64,000 nt of DNA, taken from positions 124,001 through 188,000 of the forward strand of contig CAYSOF010000004.1 in the NCBI GenBank assembly GCA_964432595.1. Direction: 5' to 3'. Below, piece after piece: positions 55,376-64,000 of the stretch. The notes below the pieces were generated by a model. That model was given only the letters and a program-made list of their open reading frames with translations, ran no database searches and was not told the origin of the DNA. The stretch comes from DASYLJ01 sp964432595 (lineage in GTDB: Bacteria > Desulfobacterota > Binatia > DP-6). Within the stretch, counting starts at the first letter, position 1, and the number at the start of each line of letters is the position of its first letter. The translations under genes and the position numbers were made by a program.

Positions 55376-56262
55376 CGGGCATCCTGCTCGTCGACAAGCC
55401 CGAGGGCATGAGCTCGGCGGGGGCCATCCGTGCGCTCAAGGGGCGGCTGGGCGGTGCGAAGGTCGGGCACCTCGGCACGCTCGATCCGTTCGCGAGCGGC
55501 CTGCTGCCGTTGTGTCTCGGCGAGGCGACGAAGATCGCGCGGTATCTCCTCGTCGAAGAGAAGGCGTACTGTGGCACCATCCGGCTCGGGACGGCCACCG
55601 ACTCCCTCGACCGCACCGGGGCGGCGACCGAGACCGTCGCGGTGCCGCCGATGACGCCGGCCGTGGTTTCCGACGTGGCGCGCCGGTTCACCGGACCGCA
55701 GCGCCAGGTGCCGCCCATGTACTCGGCGCTGAAGCGGGACGGGGTGCCGCTCTACAAGCTGGCGCGCCGGGGGATCGAGGTGGAGCGCGAGGCGCGCGAC
55801 ATCGCGATCCGGCGGCTGACGCTCGAGGCGACGGGGCCCGATACACTCGAGTTCGAGGTCGAGTGCTCCAAGGGAACGTACATTCGCGTCCTGGCAGCCG
55901 ACATCGGCCGGGCGCTCGGAACCGTCGCCCATCTGGAACGTCTGCGACGCACGCGGGTGGGCAATTTCCGGGTCGAGGCAGCCAGCACACCGTCGGCCCT
56001 CGAGGCTCTGCCCGCGGGTGCGCCGCTCCCCTTGGTGCCTGTCCGCGACGCCCTGGCCGACCTGCGAGCCCTGGCGCTCGACGAGGCGGGCATGGCGCGG
56101 CTGCGGCACGGCCAGCAGGCGGCGCTGGACCTGCTGCCCGGGCCGAGCAGCGCGGGGGAGGTGGCGCTCGTGCTCGATCCCGTCGGGGTCGTGGCCGCGA
56201 TCGTCGAGGGCCCCGAGGCCGCGGCCGGGTGGCGTCTCGTGCGGCTATTGGCGGCCCATTGA
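55372..56262 (+). CDS. truB: tRNA pseudouridine-55 synthase
   Basis: A 296-residue enzyme making pseudouridine 55 in the T arm of tRNAs. The catalytic aspartate is in G-H-L-G-T-L-D-P-F-A-S-G. Tyr and other core residues are in Y-C-G-T-I-R-L-G, with a C-terminal PUA-like domain. GTG start overlaps rbfA stop. Confidence 0.96.
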   Translation: MTGILLVDKPEGMSSAGAIRALKGRLGGAKVGHLGTLDPFASGLLPLCLGEATKIARYLLVEEKAYCGTIRLGTATDSLDRTGAATETVAVPPMTPAVVSDVARRFTGPQRQVPPMYSALKRDGVPLYKLARRGIEVEREARDIAIRRLTLEATGPDTLEFEVECSKGTYIRVLAADIGRALGTVAHLERLRRTRVGNFRVEAASTPSALEALPAGAPLPLVPVRDALADLRALALDEAGMARLRHGQQAALDLLPGPSSAGEVALVLDPVGVVAAIVEGPEAAAGWRLVRLLAAH

Positions 56263-56264
56263 GC

Positions 56265-56293
56265 TTGCCAACGTATGGGGCGCGTGTTAGACC
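56265..56293 (+). promoter_or_regulatory. Candidate promoter of rpsO-pnp
   Basis: TTGCCA (56265-56270), 17-base spacer, TAGACC (56288-56293), in the 81-base gap after truB. A small hairpin CGCTT-N6-AAGCG follows within the leader. Confidence 0.35.
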
Positions 56294-56343
56294 CCGGCGC
56301 TTAAACCAAAGCGAGAAAAGAACGGATAAACGGAGAGGGCGGG

Positions 56344-56613
56344 ATGGCAGTGCTCCTTGAGCGTACCAAAGAGATCGTGCAGACGTACCGTCAGCACGAC
56401 ACCGATACTGGTTCCCCGGAAGTGCAGATCGCGCTTCTGACCGACCGGATCGTGTATCTCACCGAGCACTTCAAGGTTCACAAGAAGGATCACCATTCCC
56501 GTCGTGGGCTGCTCAAGCTCGTCGGCCAGCGGCGTCGCATGCTCGACTACGTGAAGCGTCGCGATTTCGCCCGGTACAAGAGCATCATCGAGCGGCTCGG
56601 CATCCGGAAGTAG
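56344..56613 (+). CDS. rpsO: 30S ribosomal protein S15
   Basis: An 89-residue helical protein binding 16S rRNA. It has T-G-S-P-E-V-Q-I-A-L-L-T-D-R-I near the start and H-K-K-D-H-H-S-R-R-G-L-L-K-L-V. In many bacteria S15 represses its own translation, and rpsO and pnp are cotranscribed, as the 89-base gap here suggests. GAGAGGGCGGG precedes ATG. Confidence 0.97.
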   Translation: MAVLLERTKEIVQTYRQHDTDTGSPEVQIALLTDRIVYLTEHFKVHKKDHHSRRGLLKLVGQRRRMLDYVKRRDFARYKSIIERLGIRK

Positions 56614-56672
56614 GGTTTCACTGCACAGGTTCCCCCCTCCTTCTCCCCGTCCAGGCTCGCCAATTTTCATTG

Positions 56673-56691
56673 CTGCGGCATGACGCCGCGG
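56673..56691 (+). other. Leader hairpin upstream of pnp
   Basis: CTGCGGC (56673-56679) pairs with GCCGCGG (56685-56691, one wobble) around ATGAC. It lies between rpsO and pnp and runs into the GGGGGAG Shine-Dalgarno, where E. coli pnp carries its processed autoregulatory stem. Confidence 0.4.
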
Positions 56692-56702
56692 GGGAGATAC
56701 AC

Positions 56703-58805
56703 ATGCACAAGGTAGAGGCCGACTTTCATGGTCGTCGGCTCACGCTCGAGACCGGTCGTATGGCCAAGCAGGCCGGCGGCGCGGTACTCGTCCAGCTCGG
56801 CGAGACGGTCGTTCTCGTCACGGCAACGGCCCAGCCGAGCGCCCGCGAAGGGCTCGATTTCTTTCCGCTGACCTGTGACTACGTCGAAAAGACGTTCTCG
56901 GCAGGCAAGATTCCCGGCGGCTTCTTCAAGCGCGAGGGACGCCAGGCAGAAAAAGAAATCCTGACGTCGCGGCTGATCGATCGGCCCATTCGTCCGCTGT
57001 TCCCGAAGGGCTTCCGCTGCGAGACGCAGGTCATCGCGACGGTCCTGTCGCACGACCGCGAGAACGATCCCGACATGGTATCGATCCTCGGTGCGTCGGC
57101 GGCGCTCCAGCTGTCCGACATTCCGTTCGCCGGCCCCATCGCGGCCGTCCGGGTCGGACGCATCGGTGGCAGCTTCGTCGTGAACCCGCTCACCAGCCAG
57201 CTCGAGCAGAGCGAGCTCAACCTGATCGTCGCCGGCAGCCGCGACGCCATCGTCATGGTGGAAGGTGGTGCCAGCAACCTGCCCGACACGCTGATGCTCG
57301 AGGCGCTGTTCCACGCGCACGACGCCATTCAGCCGCTGCTCGACCTCCAGGATCAGCTCCAGAAGGCGGCGGGCAAGACGAAGCGCACGGTCGTGGCGCC
57401 GAGCACCGATGCGGCGCTCGAGTCGGCCGTGCGCGACGCGGCCACGCCGAAGCTGCGGGCGGCGCTCGCGACGACCGGCAAGCACGAGCGCTATGCGGCG
57501 CTCGACGCGGTCCGCGACGAGCTCGCCGAGTCGCTCGGTGGTGACGACGTCGTCCGCCGCAAGGACGTCGGGACGCTCGTCGACAAGGTGAAGAAGCAGG
57601 TCGTTCGCGAGGCCATCCTGAAAGAAGGGCGCCGCATCGACGGCCGCGGTCTCGCCGACGTGCGGCCGATCACCTGTGAGGTCGACGTGCTCCCGCGGAC
57701 GCACGGCTCGGCGCTCTTCACGCGCGGCGAGACGCAGGCGCTCGTCGTCACGACCCTCGGCACGTCGTCCGACGAGCAGAAGATCGATGCCCTGGTCGGC
57801 GAGTACTACAAGAAGTTCATGCTGCACTATAACTTCCCGCCCTACAGCACGGGCGAGGTGAAGTTCCTCCGTGGGCCCGGCCGTCGCGAGATCGGTCATG
57901 GCGCCCTCGCCGAGCGGTCGCTCATCCCGGTGCTGCCGGACGTTGCAGACTTCCCGTACACCATCCGCGTCGTCTCCGAGGTGCTCGAGTCGAACGGCTC
58001 CTCGTCCATGGCGAGCGTCTGCGGTGGATCGCTCTCGCTCATGCAGGCGGGCGTGCCGCTGAAGGCGGCGGTGGCCGGCGTCGCGATGGGGCTGATCAAG
58101 GAGGGCGACGACGTCGCCGTCCTCTCCGACATCCTCGGCGACGAGGATCATCTGGGCGACATGGACTTCAAGGTCGCCGGCACGAAGGACGGCGTGACCG
58201 CGCTGCAGATGGACATCAAGATCGGCGGCGTCACGCGCGCGGTCATGTCCAAGGCGCTCGAGCAGGCGCGCGAGTCGCGGCTGCACATCCTCGGCATCAT
58301 GGACAAGTCCATGCCCCAGCCGCGAGCCGAGCTGTCGTCGCACGCCCCGCGCATCGTCACGGTGCGCATCAAGACCGACCGGATCCGCGACCTCATCGGG
58401 CCCGGTGGCAAGACCATTCGCGGCATCGTCGAGGAGACCGGCGTCAAGATCGACGTCGAGGACGACGGCACCGTCTACGTGGCGTCCTCGGACGGCGTAT
58501 CGATGCAGAAGGCCCTCGACCGTATCCGCGGCCTGACCGCCGAGGCCGAGGTCGGCAAGATCTACCGCGGGACGGTTCGCCGCGTCGTCGACTTCGGCGC
58601 CTTCGTCGAAATCATGCCCGGGACCGACGGTCTCGTGCACATCTCGCAGCTCGCGCACGAGCGCGTGCGGCAGGTGTCCGACGTCGTCAAGGAAGGCGAC
58701 GTCATCGACGTCAAGGTCCTCGAAGTCGACAAGTCGGGTAAGATCCGCCTGTCCCGCAAGGAAGCGCTCAAGGACGGCGAGGGCGGCAGCGAGGCGCGGC
58801 AGTAG
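56703..58805 (+). CDS. pnp: Polyribonucleotide nucleotidyltransferase
   Basis: A 700-residue trimeric phosphorolytic exoribonuclease. Two RNase PH domains (residues about 10-230 and 310-545) are joined by a helical linker. The second carries R-T-H-G-S-A-L-F-T-R-G-E-T-Q, followed by KH (I-G-P-G-G-K-T-I-R) and S1 (G-T-V-R-R-V-V-D-F-G-A-F-V-E) domains. ATG 56703 after GGGGGAG is preferred over an upstream ATG inside the leader hairpin. Confidence 0.97.
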   Translation: MHKVEADFHGRRLTLETGRMAKQAGGAVLVQLGETVVLVTATAQPSAREGLDFFPLTCDYVEKTFSAGKIPGGFFKREGRQAEKEILTSRLIDRPIRPLFPKGFRCETQVIATVLSHDRENDPDMVSILGASAALQLSDIPFAGPIAAVRVGRIGGSFVVNPLTSQLEQSELNLIVAGSRDAIVMVEGGASNLPDTLMLEALFHAHDAIQPLLDLQDQLQKAAGKTKRTVVAPSTDAALESAVRDAATPKLRAALATTGKHERYAALDAVRDELAESLGGDDVVRRKDVGTLVDKVKKQVVREAILKEGRRIDGRGLADVRPITCEVDVLPRTHGSALFTRGETQALVVTTLGTSSDEQKIDALVGEYYKKFMLHYNFPPYSTGEVKFLRGPGRREIGHGALAERSLIPVLPDVADFPYTIRVVSEVLESNGSSSMASVCGGSLSLMQAGVPLKAAVAGVAMGLIKEGDDVAVLSDILGDEDHLGDMDFKVAGTKDGVTALQMDIKIGGVTRAVMSKALEQARESRLHILGIMDKSMPQPRAELSSHAPRIVTVRIKTDRIRDLIGPGGKTIRGIVEETGVKIDVEDDGTVYVASSDGVSMQKALDRIRGLTAEAEVGKIYRGTVRRVVDFGAFVEIMPGTDGLVHISQLAHERVRQVSDVVKEGDVIDVKVLEVDKSGKIRLSRKEALKDGEGGSEARQ

Positions 58806-58809
58806 CCGC

Positions 58810-60060
58810 ATGCGCGCGACCCGCCTGCCCAACGGGGTACGTGTCCTCTCGGAGGAGCTGCCCGATCTGGGTTCCGTCACCACCGGCATCTGGGTGGAGA
58901 ACGGCTCCCGCTACGAAGCCCCCGGGCAGGCGGGTATCTCGCATTTCCTCGAGCACCTCTTCTTCAAGGGGACCGATCGTCGCACGGCCGCGCAGATTGC
59001 CGAGGAGATCGACGCCGTCGGCGGCGTGATCAACGCCTTCACCGGCAAAGAGTACACCTGCTACTACACGAAGGTTCTGCGCGAGCACCTGCCGCTCGCG
59101 CTGGACGTCCTCGGTGACATTTTCCATCACTCGCGCTTCGCGCAGGAAGAGATCGACCGCGAGCGCTCCGTCATCATCCAGGAGATCTCGCAGGTCGAGG
59201 ACACGCCCGACGATCACGTCCACGATCTGTTCAGTCAGGCGTTCTGGCCGGGCCATCCGCTCTCGCGGCCGATCGCGGGCAGCGCGGCCACGGTCGGGCC
59301 GCTCCAGCGCGACGACTTCGTCCGCTTCATGGAGGCGCGCTACCGTCCGGACCGGGTGATCGTCGCCGCGGCGGGCGCGCTCAAGCACGACGAGCTGGTC
59401 GACGTCGTGGCGCGCAGCTTCGGCGACCTGGCCGGCGCCGCTGCGCTGGTCGACGGCGGACCGCCCAAGGCGACGGCCGGCGTCTCGGTGCACGAGAAGC
59501 CGCTCGAGCAGATGCACGTCTGCCTCGGGGCGCCGGGCATCCGACAGGGCGACGACGACCGCTACGCCGCGCATCTGATGAATCTCGCGCTCGGTGGCGG
59601 CATGAGCTCGCGCCTGTTCCAGGAGGTGCGGGAGCGGCGCGGGAAGGCCTACAGCGTCTACTCGTTCCTGTCCTCGTACCAGGACGCCGGCTACGTCGGC
59701 GTCTACGTCGGCACGAGTCCCGAGTGGGTGCGTGAGGTCGTCGACATCGTCCAACACGAGATGCGACGCGTCTGCGCCGATGGCCTCAAGCCCGACGAGC
59801 TGCGGCGCACGAAGAATCAGATGAAGGGCAACCTGCTGCTCGGCCTCGAGACGAGCGACAGCCGGATGAGCCGCATCGCGAAGAACGAGATCTACTACCA
59901 TCGCGACGTGCCCATCGACGAGGTCGCCGCGAACATCGACGCCGTGACGAACGACGAGATCGTGCGCGTGGCGAACCGCCTCTTCCCGACGGGCATGTCC
60001 GCGCTGACCGTGCTGGGCGATCTCCGCGGGCAGGTCCTCGACGGGGCGCTGGCCGGGTGA
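58810..60060 (+). CDS. M16-family zinc metallopeptidase
   Basis: A 416-residue processing-protease-like enzyme. The inverted zinc motif H-F-L-E-H is near residue 47; the third ligand Glu is probably in R-S-V-I-I-Q-E. A second, non-catalytic M16 domain starts near residue 190. No signal peptide; bacterial homologues downstream of pnp are cytoplasmic or periplasmic, with unknown substrates. The pnp-M16-dut order is conserved. Confidence 0.94.
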   Translation: MRATRLPNGVRVLSEELPDLGSVTTGIWVENGSRYEAPGQAGISHFLEHLFFKGTDRRTAAQIAEEIDAVGGVINAFTGKEYTCYYTKVLREHLPLALDVLGDIFHHSRFAQEEIDRERSVIIQEISQVEDTPDDHVHDLFSQAFWPGHPLSRPIAGSAATVGPLQRDDFVRFMEARYRPDRVIVAAAGALKHDELVDVVARSFGDLAGAAALVDGGPPKATAGVSVHEKPLEQMHVCLGAPGIRQGDDDRYAAHLMNLALGGGMSSRLFQEVRERRGKAYSVYSFLSSYQDAGYVGVYVGTSPEWVREVVDIVQHEMRRVCADGLKPDELRRTKNQMKGNLLLGLETSDSRMSRIAKNEIYYHRDVPIDEVAANIDAVTNDEIVRVANRLFPTGMSALTVLGDLRGQVLDGALAG

Positions 60061-60527
60061 CCGACGTCGCGCTGTCCGTCGAGGTCACGCGCGTCCGAGC
60101 CTCCGCGGAGCCCCTCGGGCTGCCGCAGTACATGAGCGCGGACGCCGCCGGCGTCGACCTGCTCGCCGACGTCGACGCGGCCGTCGTGCTCGATCCCGGG
60201 GCGCGAGTGCGGGTCCCCACCGGCATCGCGATCGCATTGCCGCGCGGCTATGAAGGGCAGGTGCGGCCGCGCAGCGGGTTCGCCTGGCGCGACGGCGTGA
60301 CGATCCTGAACGCGCCCGGCACCATCGACGCGGACTACCGCGGCGAGATACAGGTGATCCTGGTGAACCTCGGGCAGGAGCGCGTCACGATCCAACGCGG
60401 CGACCGCATCGCGCAGCTGGTGGTCGCTCCGGTGACGCGCGTCGCCTGGCGCGAGGTGTCCGCGCTGGCCGCGAGCGATCGCGGCGCGGGCGGGTTCGGC
60501 AGCACCGGTCGCGGAGTCAAGGAATGA
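60057..60527 (+). CDS. dut: Deoxyuridine 5'-triphosphate nucleotidohydrolase
   Basis: A 156-residue dUTPase keeping uracil out of DNA. Conserved motifs: A-D-A-A-G-V-D-L (1), R-P-R-S-G-F-A (2), N-A-P-G-T-I-D-A-D-Y-R-G-E (3), R-I-A-Q-L-V (4) and R-G-A-G-G-F-G-S-T-G (5). Trimer is expected. GTG start overlaps the M16 stop; its stop overlaps the ATG of purB. Confidence 0.96.
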   Translation: MTDVALSVEVTRVRASAEPLGLPQYMSADAAGVDLLADVDAAVVLDPGARVRVPTGIAIALPRGYEGQVRPRSGFAWRDGVTILNAPGTIDADYRGEIQVILVNLGQERVTIQRGDRIAQLVVAPVTRVAWREVSALAASDRGAGGFGSTGRGVKE

Positions 60528-61822
60528 TCGCACGCTACACGCGTCCCGAGATGGGTCGCCTCTGGTCCGAGGAGGCGCGACTGCAGCGCTGGCTCGACGT
60601 GGAGCTCGCGCTGGTCGACGTCCTCGCCGAGCGCGGCGAGGTGCCCGTGACCGCGGCGCAGACGCTTCGGCGCGACGCCCGCGTCGACGTCGCGCGCATG
60701 CAGGCCATCGAGGCGGAGACGAAACACGACGTGATCGCGTTCGTGTCGTCGGTGGCCGAGAAGCTCGGCGACGAGAGCCGCTTCCTCCACCTGGGCCTCA
60801 CGTCGAGTGACGTTGTCGATACGGCGTTCGCGCTGCAGTTGCGTGACGCCGCCGACCTGCTGCTCGCCGGCGTCGATCAGCTGCGCCGCGCGGTGCGCGG
60901 ACAGGCGGAGAAGCACAAGCGTACGCCCATGATCGGCCGCACGCATGGCATCCACGCGGAGCCGATGACGTTCGGGCTCAAGTGCCTCGGATGGTACGCC
61001 GAGCTCGGCCGCGACCGGCGCGCGCTGGCCGTCGCGCGCGACGACATCGCGCACGGCAAGTTGTCGGGGGCGGTCGGGACGTTCGCGAACAACCCGCCGG
61101 ACGTCGAGGCCGCCGTATGCAAGCGCCTCGGCCTCACGCCGGAGCCGGTGGCGACGCAGGTCGTGCCGCGCGACCGCCATGCGCGCTACTTCACGACGCT
61201 GGCGGTGCTCGCCGGAACCTGCGAGCGCATTGCGACGGAGATCCGCCACCTGCAACGCACCGAGGTCGGCGAGGCGCTGGAGCCGTTCGGCCGCGGACAG
61301 AAGGGGTCGTCGGCGATGCCGCACAAGCGCAACCCGATCCTCGTGGAGAACCTGTGCGGCCTGGCGCGCCTCGTACGCAGCCATGCGGTGGCGGCGCTGG
61401 AGAACATGGCGCTCTGGCACGAACGCGACATCAGCCACTCGTCGGTCGAGCGCGTGATCGGGCCCGACGCCACGATCACGCTCGATTTCATGCTCGCGCG
61501 CCTCACCGGCGTCATCGAGAACCTCGACGTCCGTCCCGACCGCATGGCGGCGAACCTCGAGCGGCTCGGCGGTGCGACATTCTCCGAGCAGGTGCTGCTG
61601 ACGCTCGTGCGCCGCGGCGTGAAGCGCGACGACGCGTACAAGCTGATCCAGCGGCACGCGCTCGAAGGCGACGACCTGCACGGACGGGTCGCCGCCGACG
61701 CCGAGATCACGAAGCACATTCCGGTCGCCGAGCTCGCGGGGCTTTTTGACATCGACCACCACCTGCGGCATATCGATGACCTCTTCGCACGCGCCCTGGA
61801 GGACGCAGATGGAGCGGCGTGA
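60524..61822 (+). CDS. purB: Adenylosuccinate lyase
   Basis: A 432-residue lyase acting twice in purine synthesis (SAICAR and adenylosuccinate cleavage). The signature S-S-A-M-P-H-K-R-N-P is near residue 262, and T-S-S-D-V-V-D-T and R-T-H-G-I-H-A-E carry catalytic residues. It overlaps purC by 14 bases. Confidence 0.97.
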   Translation: MIARYTRPEMGRLWSEEARLQRWLDVELALVDVLAERGEVPVTAAQTLRRDARVDVARMQAIEAETKHDVIAFVSSVAEKLGDESRFLHLGLTSSDVVDTAFALQLRDAADLLLAGVDQLRRAVRGQAEKHKRTPMIGRTHGIHAEPMTFGLKCLGWYAELGRDRRALAVARDDIAHGKLSGAVGTFANNPPDVEAAVCKRLGLTPEPVATQVVPRDRHARYFTTLAVLAGTCERIATEIRHLQRTEVGEALEPFGRGQKGSSAMPHKRNPILVENLCGLARLVRSHAVAALENMALWHERDISHSSVERVIGPDATITLDFMLARLTGVIENLDVRPDRMAANLERLGGATFSEQVLLTLVRRGVKRDDAYKLIQRHALEGDDLHGRVAADAEITKHIPVAELAGLFDIDHHLRHIDDLFARALEDADGAA

Positions 61823-62522
61823 GCTGGTCTACGAAGGCAAGGCCAAGCAGGTCTATCGCACCAGCGACCCCGACCTGCTGATTCAGCACTTCAAGGACGA
61901 CGCGACCGCGTTCAACGCGCAGAAGCGCGGGACGATCGCGAGCAAGGGCATCGTCAACAACCGCATCTCCGAGGTGCTCTTCAAGCTACTCGAGGAGCAG
62001 GGCGTGCCGACGCACTTCGTGCGCCGCCTGTCCGACCGCGACATGCTGATCCGCGCCTGCGAGATCGTGAAGATCGAGGTCGTCGCCCGGAACCTCATCG
62101 CGGGCAGCCTCGCCCAGCGGCTCGGAAAGCCGGAGGGCGACCGCCTGCCGGAGCCCGTGCTCGAGCACTACTACAAGGACGACGCCCTCGGCGATCCGCT
62201 GATCAACGACTGGCACATTCGCGTCCTGCGCCTTGCGTCCGCGACGGAAGTGACCAGTATCAACGCGATGGCCCTCAAGGTGAACGCGGTACTGCGCGAG
62301 TTCCTCGACGCGCGCGACATCGTCCTCGTCGACATGAAGCTCGAGTTCGGGCGGCACAACGGGACGCTGCTGCTCGCCGACGAGATCGGCCCCGACACTT
62401 GCCGCTTCTGGGACAAGTCCACGGGCACCAAGCTCGACAAGGATCGCTTCCGTCGCGACCTCGGCGGCGTCGAGGACGCCTACCAGGAAGCGGCGCGCCG
62501 CATCTGTGGAATGGCCGCCTGA
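61809..62522 (+). CDS. purC: SAICAR synthetase
   Basis: A 237-residue enzyme joining aspartate to CAIR using ATP. It begins R-E-L-V-Y-E-G-K-A-K-Q-V-Y and has L-V-D-M-K-L-E-F-G and D-K-S-T-G-T-K-L-D-K-D. ATG 61809 overlaps the purB end; no nearer start fits the family N-terminus. Confidence 0.97.
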   Translation: MERRELVYEGKAKQVYRTSDPDLLIQHFKDDATAFNAQKRGTIASKGIVNNRISEVLFKLLEEQGVPTHFVRRLSDRDMLIRACEIVKIEVVARNLIAGSLAQRLGKPEGDRLPEPVLEHYYKDDALGDPLINDWHIRVLRLASATEVTSINAMALKVNAVLREFLDARDIVLVDMKLEFGRHNGTLLLADEIGPDTCRFWDKSTGTKLDKDRFRRDLGGVEDAYQEAARRICGMAA

Positions 62523-62786
62523 ATGCCCACCATGCTCGCTCGTGTCTTCGTGACTCCAAAACGCGGCATCCTCGATCCGCAGGGTAAGGCGGTCGAATCG
62601 TCGCTGCACACGCTGGGTTTCCCCGAGGTCGGTGACGTCCGGGTCGGCAAGTACATCGAGCTGAGACTACGCGACGTCGAGCGCGACGCGGCGAATCAGC
62701 GGGTCCGCGGCATGTGCGAGCAACTGCTCGCGAACGGCGTCATCGAGGACTTCCGGATCGAGCTCGAAGACGGGAGCGCCGCGTAG
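62523..62786 (+). CDS. purS: FGAM synthase subunit PurS
   Basis: An 87-residue small subunit of the three-part FGAM synthase (PurS-PurQ-PurL), with V-F-V-T-P-K-R-G-I-L-D-P-Q-G and Y-I-E-L-R-L. Presence of PurS predicts a short PurL. ATG 62532 is an alternative start that removes three residues. Confidence 0.95.
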   Translation: MPTMLARVFVTPKRGILDPQGKAVESSLHTLGFPEVGDVRVGKYIELRLRDVERDAANQRVRGMCEQLLANGVIEDFRIELEDGSAA

Positions 62787-62787
62787 C

Positions 62788-63525
62788 ATGCGCTGGGGCG
62801 TGGTCGTGTTTCCGGGCTCGAACGACGACCGTGACACGTTGCGGATGGCGGAGCGCATCCTCGGCGACGAGGCCACCGCGCTCTGGCACAAAGAACGCGA
62901 TCTCCGCGGCGTCGATTGCGTCCTCCTACCCGGGGGCTTTTCCTACGGCGACTATCTGCGCTGCGGCGCCATGGCGCGGTTTTCGCCGGTGATGGACGCC
63001 GTCGCCGAGCACGCGCGTGCCGGTGGCCTGGTCCTCGGTATCTGCAACGGCTTCCAGACCCTGTGCGAGGCCGGGCTGCTGCCGGGTGCGCTCATCCGCA
63101 ACCGCGGCCTCCGCTTCGTATGCGACGTCGCCACCGTGCGGGTCGAGACGGCGGACACGCCGTTCACCTACGGCTGTCGCGCGGGCGAGCTGCTGCAGCT
63201 GCCGATCAAGCACGGCGAGGGCTGCTACGTCGCCGACGAGGCGACGTTGGCGCGGCTGGAGGGCGAGGGGCAGGTCGTGTTCCGCTACGCGGATCGCGCG
63301 GGGCGCAGCGTCCCCGAGGCCAACCCGAACGGCTCGCTTGCCAACATCGCGGGCGTCTGCAACCCCGGGCGCAACGTCGTCGGGCTCATGCCGCACCCCG
63401 AGCATGCCGTCGACCGTCTCACCGGGGGCGAGGACGGTGTGAAGCTGTTCCGCTCCGCGCAATCGTGGCTCGGCCGCCGCCCGTCCGAGGCGCGGCGCGA
63501 AGCCACCGTGGTCCCCGGACCCTGA
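62788..63525 (+). CDS. purQ: FGAM synthase subunit PurQ (glutaminase)
   Basis: A 245-residue class I glutamine amidotransferase supplying ammonia to PurL. The nucleophile Cys is in G-I-C-N-G-F-Q-T-L; the His/Glu pair is in M-P-H-P-E-H. It starts one base after purS and its stop overlaps the purL ATG. Confidence 0.97.
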   Translation: MRWGVVVFPGSNDDRDTLRMAERILGDEATALWHKERDLRGVDCVLLPGGFSYGDYLRCGAMARFSPVMDAVAEHARAGGLVLGICNGFQTLCEAGLLPGALIRNRGLRFVCDVATVRVETADTPFTYGCRAGELLQLPIKHGEGCYVADEATLARLEGEGQVVFRYADRAGRSVPEANPNGSLANIAGVCNPGRNVVGLMPHPEHAVDRLTGGEDGVKLFRSAQSWLGRRPSEARREATVVPGP

Positions 63526-64000
63526 TGGCCATCGCCGTGACGGCGGAGGTGGCTGCCGAGCAGGGCCTCACGCCGGACGAGTACGCGAAGATCCTGAAGC
63601 ATCTCGGGCGCACACCGACGTTCGAAGAGCTTGCCGTCTTCGGGGTGATGTGGTCGGAGCACTGCTCGTACAAGAGCTCGCGCGCGCATCTTCGCCAGCT
63701 GCCCAGCAAGGGGCCGCAGGTCCTGCAGGGGCCTGGGGAGAACGCGGGCGCCGTCGACATCGGCGACGGCTACGCGGCGGTCTTCAAGGTCGAGAGCCAC
63801 AACCATCCGTCGTTCGTCGAGCCGTTCCAGGGCGCGGCCACGGGTGTCGGCGGTATCCTGCGCGACATCTTCACGATGGGAGCGCGCCCCGTCGCGATCC
63901 TCGATTCCATCCGCTTCGGCGGCATCGACCATCCGCGCACGCCGTTCCTCGTAAAGGGGGTCGTCGGCGGCATCGGCCATTACGGCAACTGCATCGGCGT
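63525..64000 (+). CDS. purL: FGAM synthase subunit PurL, 5' part
   Basis: The first 158 codons of the ATP-binding subunit; the gene runs off the window. Family motifs: F-G-V-M-W-S-E-H-C-S-Y-K-S-S, K-V-E-S-H-N-H-P-S and G-A-A-T-G-V-G-G-I-L-R-D. ATG overlaps the purQ stop (TGATG). Confidence 0.96.
   Translation, partial: MAIAVTAEVAAEQGLTPDEYAKILKHLGRTPTFEELAVFGVMWSEHCSYKSSRAHLRQLPSKGPQVLQGPGENAGAVDIGDGYAAVFKVESHNHPSFVEPFQGAATGVGGILRDIFTMGARPVAILDSIRFGGIDHPRTPFLVKGVVGGIGHYGNCIG

Noticed and set aside
1..64000. tRNA, rRNA, insertion sequence, prophage, att site or CRISPR array
   Set aside because: All gaps are short and were read on both strands; no cloverleaf-like arm sets, transposase frames or regular repeats were seen.

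Overview
The window is GC-rich (roughly 70 % by eye), densely coded DNA from a Gram-negative, aerobically respiring bacterium. Lipid A and LPS-export genes (lpxD, lptE), an aa3-type cytochrome oxidase operon, a long-form HisG, the PurS/PurQ/PurL purine set and the order rimP-nusA-rnpM-infB-ylxP-rbfA-truB-rpsO-pnp-M16 peptidase-dut fit a deltaproteobacterial-type lineage (Desulfobacterota, Myxococcota or Binatota-like). That assignment is inference from gene content; the window has no rRNA, tRNA, insertion sequence, prophage or CRISPR array. The largest gaps without a gene are 5422-5643 and 26562-26765, both under 300 bases and described below.

Layout. 1-20.7 kb is an envelope/polysaccharide accessory region: the end of a probable membrane glycosyltransferase, a CobW GTPase, a UDP-sugar dehydrogenase, three tandem secreted Cys-rich paralogues, two alkaline-phosphatase-superfamily enzymes, three GT4 glycosyltransferases, a sugar-acid cassette (PdxA2-like dehydrogenase, cyclase-family hydrolase, DUF1537 kinase), an FKBP isomerase and a large secreted RIFT-barrel protein. 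20.7-26.6 kb (minus strand) is a cytochrome c oxidase operon: ctaC, ctaD, ctaB, two different subunit III genes, a small Cys protein, subunit IV and a SCO1 copper chaperone. 26.8-28.3 kb holds a micro membrane protein, a four-cluster ferredoxin and hisG. 28.4-41.5 kb is a long housekeeping run: lpxD; DUF177-rpmF-fabD-fabG-acpP-glyA-nrdR-ribD; ribBA-ribH-nusB-leuS-lptE-holA. 41.4-49.7 kb holds rpsT, mazG, a glutaredoxin, a cytochrome c, a TPR/cold-shock fusion, comF, yqeY, greA, a GalT-family protein and an acyl-CoA synthetase. 49.7-64 kb is the nusA/infB translation operon, rpsO-pnp, an M16 peptidase, dut and the purine genes purB, purC, purS, purQ and the start of purL.

Most noteworthy: (i) the tandem trio of secreted Cys-rich repeat/IPT proteins, the third with its own promoter and a long folded leader; (ii) a recurring promoter layout, TTGnnn-N17/18-TAnnnn placed 6-9 nt before the start codon, which suggests many leaderless mRNAs; (iii) a RibBA whose RibB half has lost its acidic metal loop and the GHTEA motif; (iv) a TPR protein with a C-terminal cold-shock domain; (v) two genes (fabD, holA) for which only CTG-type starts are available; (vi) an intrinsic terminator inside the rimP-nusA leader; (vii) six convergent gene pairs that abut or overlap with no terminator between them.
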